Shown one piece after another: positions 20,482-28,114 of a stretch of 36,868 nt of DNA. The notes under the pieces were generated by a model. That model was given only the letters and a program-made list of their open reading frames with translations, had not been told where the DNA came from and did not search any database. The position numbers were made by a program, and so were the translations under genes. This DNA comes from Candidatus Dojkabacteria bacterium. Its GTDB lineage: Bacteria > Patescibacteria > Dojkabacteria > SC72. The stretch spans positions 1 through 36,868 of the forward strand of contig JALNYV010000024.1 in the NCBI GenBank assembly GCA_023229785.1, given 5' to 3'. Every line of letters starts with the position of its first letter. Positions within the stretch are counted from its first letter, which is position 1.

Positions 20482-20652
20482 ATGGAATTAACACCCAACG
20501 AAAAAGATATAGTAAACATTATGAGAGAACTCAAACCTTTTGAAATAGTAGAAATACGCAAGGATTCAAATGGAGAATGCGATAGTTATATAGTAAAACG
20601 AGAACAGAAAATACATTTTATTAAACTTTATCAGAAGAAGTTATCCACATAA
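20482..20652 (+). CDS. Small hypothetical protein
   Basis: A 56-residue protein (MELTPNEKDIVNIMRELKPF...) with a helix-then-strand pattern (FEIVEIRKDSNGECDSYIVKREQKI). ATG 20482 directly follows the previous stop. Its last codons contain the TTATCCACA site of the portal promoter. Function unknown. Confidence 0.6.
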   Translation: MELTPNEKDIVNIMRELKPFEIVEIRKDSNGECDSYIVKREQKIHFIKLYQKKLST

Positions 20653-20681
20653 TTGCTTTACATTTTAAAATAGTGTATAAT
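20641..20681 (+). promoter_or_regulatory. Perfect DnaA box plus promoter for the virion operon
   Basis: TTATCCACA (20641-20649), TTGCTT (20653-20658), a 17-base spacer and TATAAT (20676-20681). The predicted +1 is about 20688. The leader holds an imperfect hairpin (CAGCTC/GAACTG, 20701-20719) and a GGGGG run before ATG 20737. Confidence 0.82.
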
Positions 20682-20736
20682 AGATATTAACTTAATAATC
20701 AGCTCAGCAGGTGAACTGGGGGCATAACAAAACATT

Positions 20737-22551
20737 ATGCTTACAATTCAACAAGAACTGGGGATTATAAAATCAAACTACGATAAGACAATAGATTTAG
20801 TTCAAGGACTGCCGTTCTCACAAAAGAGACAGATAAAGACTATTGAATTCTACTCTAATAGCAAGTATTTGAATGGGCAACTAGACGAACTAGGTAGAGA
20901 GAAGCCATTTATGCAGATACTCAATGCTATCTGTGATGTAGAAAACTCTGCTAAAGACTTAGATACAAAAGATATTAAGGTGGATGCTGATGATGGTAAC
21001 CACTATTTAGAGTCTTTCTTACTTTCTAAGGACATTCAAGTCTGGATGAAAGAAGCTGACTTCGCCAAGACCTTAAACGATATGAGAGATATACATACTC
21101 GCTATGGTTCTTTGCTTGTCAAAAAGTGTATTGAACGAGATGAGAATGGCGAAAAGATACTCAAACTAGAACTACCTGAATGGAAGAACACTCTAACCGA
21201 CCAAGTAAACATAATCCAAGGTGCTATTGTAGAAACTCATTGGATGACTGCCGTAGAACTATCCAAGATGACCGAGTGGAAGAACCTAGACCAAGTAATG
21301 GAGAAGTTAAAAGGTGGTGGCTCGTCAAAGCGTATCCCAGTCTATGAGATACGAGGTGAGTTCAGTAAAGCTACCTTTAAGAATGCTAACGGAGAAAAAT
21401 ACTCAACAAAAGATGAAAAAGAGTTTAGCTATCAGCTTTACTATGTTGCAGGGAATCCAGTAGAGTCTGGTAAAGAAGATAACATAGAAGCATTTGTTAC
21501 ACTTTACAGCGAAGATGACACCGAAAGAGTCTATAAGTATCTAGCACGAAAGCCAAGAGCTGGTAGAAGTTTTGGTGTTGGTGTATTTGAAGAAGGTGAG
21601 GAAGCCCAAGTATGGACCAACGACACAGTTCTCAAACAATACCGAGCAATGGAATATACCACAAAGGTTATTGGTCAGTCTGCTTCTAAGAAGTTAAAAG
21701 GGCGTAATCTTCTAACTGAAACAGATGACGGAACTATCCTAGAACACGAAGACAATAAACCTATCACAGCTCTTAATCTTCTTCCAAGTGGTGGACTAAC
21801 CCAATACTCAAACTTAATTCAGCAATGGTATAACCAACTAGAAAAAACAACAAGTGCCTATTCAGCTCAACGAGGCGATACGCCCCCAAGTGGAACACCA
21901 TTTAGACTTCAAGCCACTGTATTACAGCAATCATCTTCTGTATTCAAGACCTTACAGCAAGAAATGGGCATCTTTATTACAGAAATCTTTGAAGACTGGA
22001 TTATGCCTTATCTAGCGACTAAGCTAAACAAAGAACATATCTTATCCTATGACTTCTCCCCAGAAGAGCTAAAAGAGATAGATAAAAACTTCTCAACCAG
22101 AAATGCCAACGACCAAGCAAAAGAAAAGATACTAAGTGGGCAGATAGTTACCCCAGAAGAATATGAAGTGTGGGTAAATGGGGCAGATGAGTTCATTAAA
22201 CAAACAAAAGGTAAGAGGTTTATCGTAATCCCCAAGAACTTCTATAAGAACCTAGAAGCTAAAGTAACTATCAATGTAACAGGTGAACAGAGAAATAAGG
22301 CAGCAACTCTAGAAAGTCTAACAAACATATTGATGACTGTTTCAGGTAACCCAGCCCTAACCCAAGACCCTGTCCTTTCACAGGTTTTGATGAAGATACT
22401 AGAATTGTCGGGTGCAGGAATAAGCCCAGTAAATATTTCGTCAGCTATCAGTGAAAAGAATAAAGCCCAAGAGAAATTACAAGCCGAACAGGCTATGACA
22501 GGACAACCAGAAACAATGTCATTATCAGCTAAAGCCCCAATGACAGTATGA
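20737..22551 (+). CDS. Portal protein
   Basis: This 604-residue protein has the size and position (after terminase, before scaffold and capsid) of a portal, forming the dodecameric DNA gate. The N-terminal third has helical and mixed segments (KPFMQILNAICDVENSAKDLD, MRDIHTRYGSLLVKKCI). The centre has beta-rich regions, then GLTQYSNLIQQWYNQLEKTTSAYSAQ, characteristic of portal stem and wing helices. The C-terminal tail is Gln/Ala-rich. It starts the late operon, with a leader of about 50 bases. Confidence 0.85.
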   Translation: MLTIQQELGIIKSNYDKTIDLVQGLPFSQKRQIKTIEFYSNSKYLNGQLDELGREKPFMQILNAICDVENSAKDLDTKDIKVDADDGNHYLESFLLSKDIQVWMKEADFAKTLNDMRDIHTRYGSLLVKKCIERDENGEKILKLELPEWKNTLTDQVNIIQGAIVETHWMTAVELSKMTEWKNLDQVMEKLKGGGSSKRIPVYEIRGEFSKATFKNANGEKYSTKDEKEFSYQLYYVAGNPVESGKEDNIEAFVTLYSEDDTERVYKYLARKPRAGRSFGVGVFEEGEEAQVWTNDTVLKQYRAMEYTTKVIGQSASKKLKGRNLLTETDDGTILEHEDNKPITALNLLPSGGLTQYSNLIQQWYNQLEKTTSAYSAQRGDTPPSGTPFRLQATVLQQSSSVFKTLQQEMGIFITEIFEDWIMPYLATKLNKEHILSYDFSPEELKEIDKNFSTRNANDQAKEKILSGQIVTPEEYEVWVNGADEFIKQTKGKRFIVIPKNFYKNLEAKVTINVTGEQRNKAATLESLTNILMTVSGNPALTQDPVLSQVLMKILELSGAGISPVNISSAISEKNKAQEKLQAEQAMTGQPETMSLSAKAPMTV

Positions 22552-22772
22552 AATCAATTTTAGAATTTTATCAAGACACAGATACGAAGAACAATGTCCA
22601 CGAATACTTGGCACAGTTCTTTAAAGAGGAAGCCGTAAGGCGTTTAATGAACCGAGAAGATGCTGTAGCCCTAGCTGATGCAACCGATATGTTGAATAAA
22701 GCATTTGAAAACATGGAAGTATTATTTGCCCCAAAGTCGGAGGGGAAAGAGATTAAGAACGAAGCACGATGA
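22548..22772 (+). CDS. Small protein between portal and scaffold
   Basis: A 74-residue, largely helical, acidic-then-basic protein (MKSILEFYQDTDTKNNVHEY...). It overlaps the portal stop by 4 bases and the next frame by ATGA. A minor head protein or assembly factor is possible from position only. Confidence 0.7.
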   Translation: MKSILEFYQDTDTKNNVHEYLAQFFKEEAVRRLMNREDAVALADATDMLNKAFENMEVLFAPKSEGKEIKNEAR

Positions 22773-22858
22773 AGAAACCAACAAAGAAAACAATAAAAAA
22801 GACTCACGCCAAGAAACAATCCTTTTGGAGCAAAGTTACTGGAGGGAGAATGGTATAA
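22769..22858 (+). CDS. Very small basic peptide
   Basis: A 29-residue lysine-rich peptide (MKKPTKKTIKKTHAKKQSFW...). The ATG overlaps the upstream TGA, and the TAA stop lies inside the TATAAT of a promoter. It could bind DNA or RNA, or be a translational bridge. Support is the tight coupling. Confidence 0.5.
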   Translation: MKKPTKKTIKKTHAKKQSFWSKVTGGRMV

Positions 22859-22859
22859 T
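22851..22859 (+). promoter_or_regulatory. Extended -10 promoter before scaffold and capsid
   Basis: TGGTATAAT, no clear -35. It would start near 22866 and give an 80-base leader before the scaffold ATG 22949. The leader can form a small GTTGG/CCAAC hairpin (22889-22909). Confidence 0.5.
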
Positions 22860-22948
22860 CTATGTCCGAAACGACATTAAACTAGGATGTTGGAAATCCA
22901 TAAGCCAACTTAACGCCACCCCTATGAGGCATAAACTAGGGAAAATCT

Positions 22949-23446
22949 ATGTCTGAACAAGACAACGAAGCAGTCGCTGTGGACACAAGCACAGAGGTTG
23001 AGGAAACTACCAATAGTTCCGAAAGCAGTGAACAGGAGAACACTGTGGACTTAGCAGAAGTAGAGGAATTGCGTAAAGCAAAATCTCAATTAACTGCTAG
23101 AGCCAAGAAAGCTGAAGAGGAGTTAAAATCCCTTAAAGCTAATCCTCCCATTAAAAGCGACCCACAACTTTCAGATGAACTTAAACTGATTGCTCGTGGA
23201 TTATCAGATGAGGAAATCGAACAGGCGAAAGTGATAGCAAAAGGTAAAGGCATAGTCCTTACAGAAGCTATTAAAGACCCTCTCTTTGTAATCTTCCAAA
23301 GTGATTTGAAAGAAAAAGAAAGAAAGGAAAACGCTAAACTCGGTGCTTCAAAAGGTTCTGGTGAGTCAAGAGACGAAACCTTAATCAAACCAGAGATGAC
23401 ACGAGACGAACACGAAAAGGCATTCAAGAAAGTAATGGGATTATAA
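22949..23446 (+). CDS. Scaffold / capsid assembly protein
   Basis: A 165-residue, highly acidic protein. A Ser/Glu/Thr-rich N-terminus is followed by a coiled-coil centre (EELRKAKSQLTARAKKAEEELKSL, about 38-61) and a short helical basic C-terminus (RDEHEKAFKKVMGL) that would bind the capsid shell. This is the classic scaffold layout. It lies 13 bases before the major capsid gene. Confidence 0.85.
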   Translation: MSEQDNEAVAVDTSTEVEETTNSSESSEQENTVDLAEVEELRKAKSQLTARAKKAEEELKSLKANPPIKSDPQLSDELKLIARGLSDEEIEQAKVIAKGKGIVLTEAIKDPLFVIFQSDLKEKERKENAKLGASKGSGESRDETLIKPEMTRDEHEKAFKKVMGL

Positions 23447-23459
23447 ACATTATAAATTT

Positions 23460-24377
23460 ATGGCAACAGGAACATTACCAACCGCAACGATGTCGTCAAC
23501 GACACTTGCATCAAACATCCCTCTTCTTTGGGGAGAAAAAATCAATGAGTTTTTCAAGTTAAAACTTATGATTGCGGACTTCTTCACAGACCGCTCTTCC
23601 GAATTAGCAGGTGGTGGTTCAGCACTCTATACTCCAAACTTAACCGAGTTCACAGCAGCAGCTAAGAGCAACGCTACAGCAGTTACTCTTAACAATGCTA
23701 CTGACACAAAGATTACTTTGACAGTAGACCAGTGGTATGAAGTATCATTTGCAATCGAAGATAGGGAAGCAGCACAGGTCAAGCATTCTTACTACTTACA
23801 AGAGAGATATGCACAAGGTGCAGGATACACAATCGCTAAGAAACTAGAAGTCGCACTCGCAGAGTTGTTTGACAATTTCTCAACAACTGTCGGTGCTTCT
23901 ACTACTTCTGTAGCAGATAGTGAAATCCGTGCAGCTATTGCAGCTCTTGAAGCAATAGGCATAGACACAACTCAGGATGTTGCATTCTTTGTTCACCCAA
24001 ATGTATTTTGGAAACAAATTCAAAATCTTGATAAGTTTAGCTTGGCAGTCAATTCTCCAGTTAATGACCCAACAGCAAAAGTTCCAAAGGCAACTTTGTA
24101 TGGTATTCCAGTCTACATTTCTGCAAATGTTCAATACATTTCAGGAACAGTTGGAAGAACAAACGCTCTTGCACACAAGGACGCATTGCATTGGGCTACC
24201 TCTCCATTAGGAAGTGGTGGTTCATTAAGTGGTGGTTCAATGACAGGAAAGTATGGAGTTCGTGTTCAATCAAACTACCTACCAGAATATCTTGCAACTC
24301 TAACTACCGCAGATTTACTCTACGGCGTTGTAGAAAACCGAGATACAGCAGGTGTAGCTATTTGGACATCAAACTAA
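23460..24377 (+). CDS. Major capsid protein
   Basis: A 305-residue protein of HK97-like type by size and context. The N-terminal helix region (NIPLLWGEKINEFFKLKLMIADFF), a long VTLNNATDTKITLTVDQWYEVSFAIEDREAAQ segment, P-domain-like FVHPNVFWKQI and a C-terminal LADLLYGVVENRDTAGVAI are typical. Codons are more regular than in neighbours, as expected for the most-expressed gene. It follows the scaffold gene and precedes a structured intergenic RNA. Confidence 0.9.
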   Translation: MATGTLPTATMSSTTLASNIPLLWGEKINEFFKLKLMIADFFTDRSSELAGGGSALYTPNLTEFTAAAKSNATAVTLNNATDTKITLTVDQWYEVSFAIEDREAAQVKHSYYLQERYAQGAGYTIAKKLEVALAELFDNFSTTVGASTTSVADSEIRAAIAALEAIGIDTTQDVAFFVHPNVFWKQIQNLDKFSLAVNSPVNDPTAKVPKATLYGIPVYISANVQYISGTVGRTNALAHKDALHWATSPLGSGGSLSGGSMTGKYGVRVQSNYLPEYLATLTTADLLYGVVENRDTAGVAIWTSN

Positions 24378-24391
24378 GTCAATTATTAGTT

Positions 24392-24452
24392 AATTGTTTG
24401 GGTTGGGTATCAGAGGCAAATCAAAATACCTAACCCGAATTTGCCAACAATT
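24392..24452 (+). promoter_or_regulatory. Structured intergenic RNA after the capsid gene (possible pseudoknot/attenuator)
   Basis: Stem 1 is GGGTTGGGTAT (24400-24410) with ATACCTAACCC (24426-24436), 11 bp with one G-U. Stem 2 is GGCAAAT (24415-24421) with ATTTGCC (24439-24445), using the loop of stem 1, so the two form an H-type pseudoknot or are alternatives. An outer stem, AATTGTT (24392-24398) with AACAATT (24446-24452), closes the whole. The next ATG begins 3 bases later. A T run is short, so simple termination is uncertain. Confidence 0.7.
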
Positions 24453-24454
24453 TT

Positions 24455-24712
24455 ATGGGAAATGTAGTAATAAGTCCAAACATAAGAAAAGTAAGCGAAA
24501 GGATAGACCCAGCAGGTAATATCATAAACGCTAGGACAAAAGAAATAATCAAGCCAGTAGAACCAGATTTTATACCACCAACACCACCAGTAATACAGAC
24601 ACCAGAAGCACCAATAGAAAATAAAGTAGGTTCAAAAATAGACGAGATGATAAACAAAAAGATAGAGGAGTTGGTCGCCAAAAAGATAGAAGAAGCATTA
24701 AGCAAACTATAA
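24455..24712 (+). CDS. Small protein after capsid (Pro-rich, coiled-coil tail)
   Basis: An 85-residue protein with an N-terminal basic part, a proline-rich linker (PDFIPPTPPVIQTPEAP, 38-54) and a C-terminal amphipathic helix (KIDEMINKKIEELVAKKIEEAL). This could be a head decoration, adaptor or minor capsid protein. Its start codon lies right below the intergenic RNA fold. No family is recognised. Confidence 0.7.
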   Translation: MGNVVISPNIRKVSERIDPAGNIINARTKEIIKPVEPDFIPPTPPVIQTPEAPIENKVGSKIDEMINKKIEELVAKKIEEALSKL

Positions 24713-24714
24713 TT

Positions 24715-25791
24715 ATGAAAGTATATTATGTAAATTCAAATAAGGAAGGATGCTACAATGTGAGATGTCTTTTCCCTTTACAAGAGAATGGATGGGATGG
24801 CGATAGAACAACTTTTATTCCAAGTCTACCAACCCCAGAACACAAAGCTCAAGCCCTAGTAGATGCTGATGTGGTAGTATTTCACCGACCAGAAACAGAC
24901 GAATCTTTGGTAGTAGCCAAGAAGCTCAAAGAAGTAGGCAAGAAGATAGTCTACGATAATGATGACACTTACCAAGACTATAATGGTTTTAAGTTCTCCG
25001 AGTTTATGAACGAAGAAAAGGTAAAGAAAGGATTAGGTAAACTAGATAAAAACTCTAATGACTTCATCAAAGAAGCTGACCTAGTTACTTGTTCAACCGA
25101 GTTCCTTAAAAAGGAATACGAGAAGATAAACCCTAATGTAATAGTCTTGCCTAACGCAGTAGACCCATTTTATTACCCAACACCACTACGAAATGACATG
25201 GACATAGTTAGAATAGGTATCACTGGTTCAGTAGGCATTACGAATGATGTAGAAGTTCTAAAACCCATTATAGAACACTACCAAAATGACCCAAGAGTTC
25301 GCCTAGTATTACTTTCACTCCCACCAGAGGGCGATAATGAGATATATAAGAAACTTTACTCTGAAGAATATGCTTTCTGGAACAAGATAAATATAGAATG
25401 GCACTCTTTTGTTAGCTACGATAAATACTACGAGTATCTAAACAACCTAAAGCTAGACATGATTATCGTGCCACGCTTTGACTCATATTTTAATCGTTGT
25501 AAGTCTAATCTTAAATTCCTTGAGAATAGTATGCTAGAAATACCAACCATAGGACAGAGCTTTTCAACGGGTGATTCTCCTTACGAAGTCAATCCAAGAG
25601 ATGCCGAACACCTATTACTCGCTACTGATACTGCAAGTTGGATAGAACAGATAGAAAAACTAATCAACAACAAAGAACTTCGCTTAGAAATGGGAAAGAA
25701 AGCCCACGATTATGTTGTAGAAAATTATTCTATCGAGAAACTAGCTCACCTATGGCGAGAGGCTTATGAATCATTATTCACTAATAAATAA
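24715..25791 (+). CDS. GT4/GT1-like glycosyltransferase within the virion module
   Basis: A 358-residue GT-B-fold protein. The N-terminal half has ADVVVFHRPET and KIVYDNDDTYQDY. The C-terminal half has PNAVDPFYYP, RIGITGSVGITNDVEVLKPI, a glycine-rich stretch and a final KAHDYVVENYSIEKLAHLW, typical of glycosyltransferases family 1. Donor unknown. Its place between the capsid gene and later virion genes suggests the acceptor may be capsid or tail protein, i.e. particle glycosylation (inference). The sugar donors could come from the 11687-17590 cassette. Confidence 0.85.
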   Translation: MKVYYVNSNKEGCYNVRCLFPLQENGWDGDRTTFIPSLPTPEHKAQALVDADVVVFHRPETDESLVVAKKLKEVGKKIVYDNDDTYQDYNGFKFSEFMNEEKVKKGLGKLDKNSNDFIKEADLVTCSTEFLKKEYEKINPNVIVLPNAVDPFYYPTPLRNDMDIVRIGITGSVGITNDVEVLKPIIEHYQNDPRVRLVLLSLPPEGDNEIYKKLYSEEYAFWNKINIEWHSFVSYDKYYEYLNNLKLDMIIVPRFDSYFNRCKSNLKFLENSMLEIPTIGQSFSTGDSPYEVNPRDAEHLLLATDTASWIEQIEKLINNKELRLEMGKKAHDYVVENYSIEKLAHLWREAYESLFTNK

Positions 25792-25794
25792 ACT

Positions 25795-26325
25795 ATGTAT
25801 CCACGAACAATAACAATAGAAAATGACGAACTAAAAGCCCTTATAACAAAGAAAGGTGAATTGGTAAATAAGGGTAGAGCTGTATCTGAAAAAATTGAAA
25901 ATGTTGAGAAAAAAATGGAAGAGGTAGATAAGAAAGTCCAAGAAGAAGAGGCAAAGGTAGACATCTCTGACCTAAACGAAAAGCAGAAAGCTATCGGTGC
26001 AAAGGTAGACGAAGCTATTAAGGAAATGGAAGCTATTAGAAAGGAAATCTTTGACCGAATGATTAAACAAGTCCCTGATGGACTCCATAAGCAATACGAA
26101 GACTTACATAAAGAGAAAGAGAAACTAGAAGAGGAACGCAATAAGATAGCATTGAAAGCACAAAAGTATAACGACAAGATAATCCCTACTGGTAGAGAGC
26201 TAATGAAGCCGTTTTTGAAAGATATGTATGAAGATTACGATTCCCTTTACATTGAAGATGGTGAGATAGTCGCCACTATCTTCAGTCATTTACACGACTT
26301 TAAAGTAAACTTTAAGAAAAAATAA
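25795..26325 (+). CDS. Coiled-coil head/neck protein, function unclear
   Basis: A 176-residue, almost wholly helical protein with strong heptad character (KGRAVSEKIENVEKKMEEVDKKVQ...KEKEKLEEERNKIAL). A C-terminal beta-like part follows (DSLYIEDGEIVATIFSHLHDFK). It may be a neck, assembly or internal virion protein. It is tightly packed between a glycosyltransferase and an adaptor-like gene. Confidence 0.7.
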   Translation: MYPRTITIENDELKALITKKGELVNKGRAVSEKIENVEKKMEEVDKKVQEEEAKVDISDLNEKQKAIGAKVDEAIKEMEAIRKEIFDRMIKQVPDGLHKQYEDLHKEKEKLEEERNKIALKAQKYNDKIIPTGRELMKPFLKDMYEDYDSLYIEDGEIVATIFSHLHDFKVNFKKK

Positions 26326-27065
26326 TGGTCTTTAGCGATACAACAAACAAAAATGGTGCTGTACAATTCATAGAGAGTCTATGCAAACTTGGTGATGGTG
26401 GAATAACCAACGATACTACACTATACAAGCAGATAACCTCTTATTTCAATCAGTCCTGCAAGAAAGTAGCGACTGCTCTTTTAAGAGTAGACAAGAACTG
26501 GAAATGGGACGACTTTAACTACACAGACTTCCCTATTGCAACGATTGACCTAGTAAACGGGCAACGAGATTACACACTTCCAGCTTCAACCTCTGGTGGC
26601 AATGCTTCTACCCTATGGCGAGTAAACAGAGTTCGTATAATGGGAACTGATGGACTTTATTATCAAATACCTATGTCTTCTCCGTTAGATAATGAAACCC
26701 AATCTGGTTCAGCTTATTATGGAACACCAACGAGCTATAAGATGATAGGCAATAGTATTCGATTGAGTCCAATTCCTAGCACCTCAACAGTAACCCTAAC
26801 AGCAGGGCTAGAAGTTCAATTCCAGCGTTCAGGTGATGACTTCACGACAGCAGATACAACACAGCAACCTGGCTTCCCTGATGCTTACCACGATTTACCT
26901 TGTTACGATACAGCTTCGGCTTATTTGATGCCACTCAATACACAACTAGCGATAAACTATTCAACGATATTTAACCAGAGATTAGAATTATTATCAGAAG
27001 ACTGGTCTAACCGAAATGACGACAACAAGAACCAGATTAGAACAGTTTATAGACGACCAAGATAA
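26325..27065 (+). CDS. Probable head-tail adaptor (podovirus-type) protein
   Basis: A 246-residue protein whose order and content (helical N-terminus FNQSCKKVATALLRVDKNWKWDDF, then beta-rich region LVNGQRDYTLPAS...WRVNRVRIMGTDGLYYQIPMS) match adaptor proteins that sit under the portal in short-tailed phages. The C-terminal part is helical again (NQRLELLSEDWSNRND). Overlaps neighbours by 1 base each. Confidence 0.7.
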   Translation: MVFSDTTNKNGAVQFIESLCKLGDGGITNDTTLYKQITSYFNQSCKKVATALLRVDKNWKWDDFNYTDFPIATIDLVNGQRDYTLPASTSGGNASTLWRVNRVRIMGTDGLYYQIPMSSPLDNETQSGSAYYGTPTSYKMIGNSIRLSPIPSTSTVTLTAGLEVQFQRSGDDFTTADTTQQPGFPDAYHDLPCYDTASAYLMPLNTQLAINYSTIFNQRLELLSEDWSNRNDDNKNQIRTVYRRPR

Positions 27066-27238
27066 TGGCATACCCCAGTAAAAACTCAAGTAGCTACTCA
27101 GCACCAACAAAGAACGCAAGTAATTTCTCTATTCCTTCACAGAATAATAAACAATGGGGTAACGAAACAAGAACTTGGGCAGAAATGACAATGACTTGGG
27201 CAGAAATGCTTATTAGCACTTATCAACAAAAATCATAA
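27065..27238 (+). CDS. Small protein, possible tail or connector
   Basis: A 57-residue Ser/Asn-rich protein (MAYPSKNSSSYSAPTKNASNF...) with a repeated TWAEM motif at the C-terminal end (TRTWAEMTMTWAEML). Overlap with neighbours at start and stop. Repeated short motifs of this kind are common in virion proteins; function unknown. Confidence 0.6.
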   Translation: MAYPSKNSSSYSAPTKNASNFSIPSQNNKQWGNETRTWAEMTMTWAEMLISTYQQKS

Positions 27239-28110
27239 TGGCAATAATAACCACAATTTTAAGCACAGATGTAATAGGAAATAGTAGAGCTACTATAAAT
27301 ACTAATTTTTCTAATTTAAACATAGACAAAGCTGAGTTGGCTTCACCTATTTTCACTGGCACAGTAACAACTCCAGCAATAGTGTTAAGTAGTGAAACTG
27401 CTTCTACCATAGCTTCATTTGATGCATCTAAAAATGTTAAATCTCTTGCTCTTGCCACTTATCCTTCATTAACCGAGTTGTCCTATGTCAAAGGTGTAAC
27501 GAGTGCAGTACAGACACAGTTAGGAACGAAAGCACCATCAACAAGCCCAACCTTCGCAACTTCGGTTACAGGTTCATATCTTACAGCTTCGGAAATACTG
27601 ATTACAGATGCAAACAAAAATATAGTATCAGGGGCGGTTGCCACCTATCCTTCATTAACAGAGTTATCGTATGTTAAAGGCGCAACTTCTGCTTTACAAA
27701 CACAATTAAATGCAAAGTCTGCTGGTCTATTTAAGAACGGAGTTACTACTCGTGATTTGTCAACTGCTTCAGGTGACCAAACAATAGCACACGGACTTGG
27801 TGTTGCACCAAAGAAAATAAGGATAACTGCATTCAATTTTAACACAGCAGATAACACTAAATTCAGTCAGTCATTTGGAACATACAACGGAACAACTAAC
27901 TCCAATATACACAAAGGAGCAAATTCCAATAACCAATACTACGTAGGGGCTGACAGCACAAACATCATCACAATTTATGCCTATGATATAACAAATACTT
28001 CACCAACTGTAGCAACAGCTGCTTACGATGCCACAAACATTACACTTGCTTGGACAAAGGTCGGAAGTCCAACATCAATAGCTTATATAATGTGGGAAGC
28101 AGAAGCATAA
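27238..28110 (+). CDS. Tail-fibre-like repeat protein
   Basis: A 290-residue protein with a duplicated unit: ALATYPSLTELSYVKGVTSAVQTQL (residues near 77-100) and VATYPSLTELSYVKGATSALQTQL about 60 residues later. Such 'YPSLTELSYVKG...QTQL' repeats are frequent in phage fibres and receptor-binding proteins. The C-terminal part is a beta-rich domain (KIRITAFNFNTADN...). A tail spike, fibre or head-fibre role is likely. Confidence 0.78.
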   Translation: MAIITTILSTDVIGNSRATINTNFSNLNIDKAELASPIFTGTVTTPAIVLSSETASTIASFDASKNVKSLALATYPSLTELSYVKGVTSAVQTQLGTKAPSTSPTFATSVTGSYLTASEILITDANKNIVSGAVATYPSLTELSYVKGATSALQTQLNAKSAGLFKNGVTTRDLSTASGDQTIAHGLGVAPKKIRITAFNFNTADNTKFSQSFGTYNGTTNSNIHKGANSNNQYYVGADSTNIITIYAYDITNTSPTVATAAYDATNITLAWTKVGSPTSIAYIMWEAEA

Positions 28111-28114
28111 TATT

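Noticed and set aside
22705..22956. 83-codon + frame overlapping the small basic peptide
   Set aside because: It runs across a promoter and leader and shows no domain; the ATGA-coupled 29-codon frame explains the region better.
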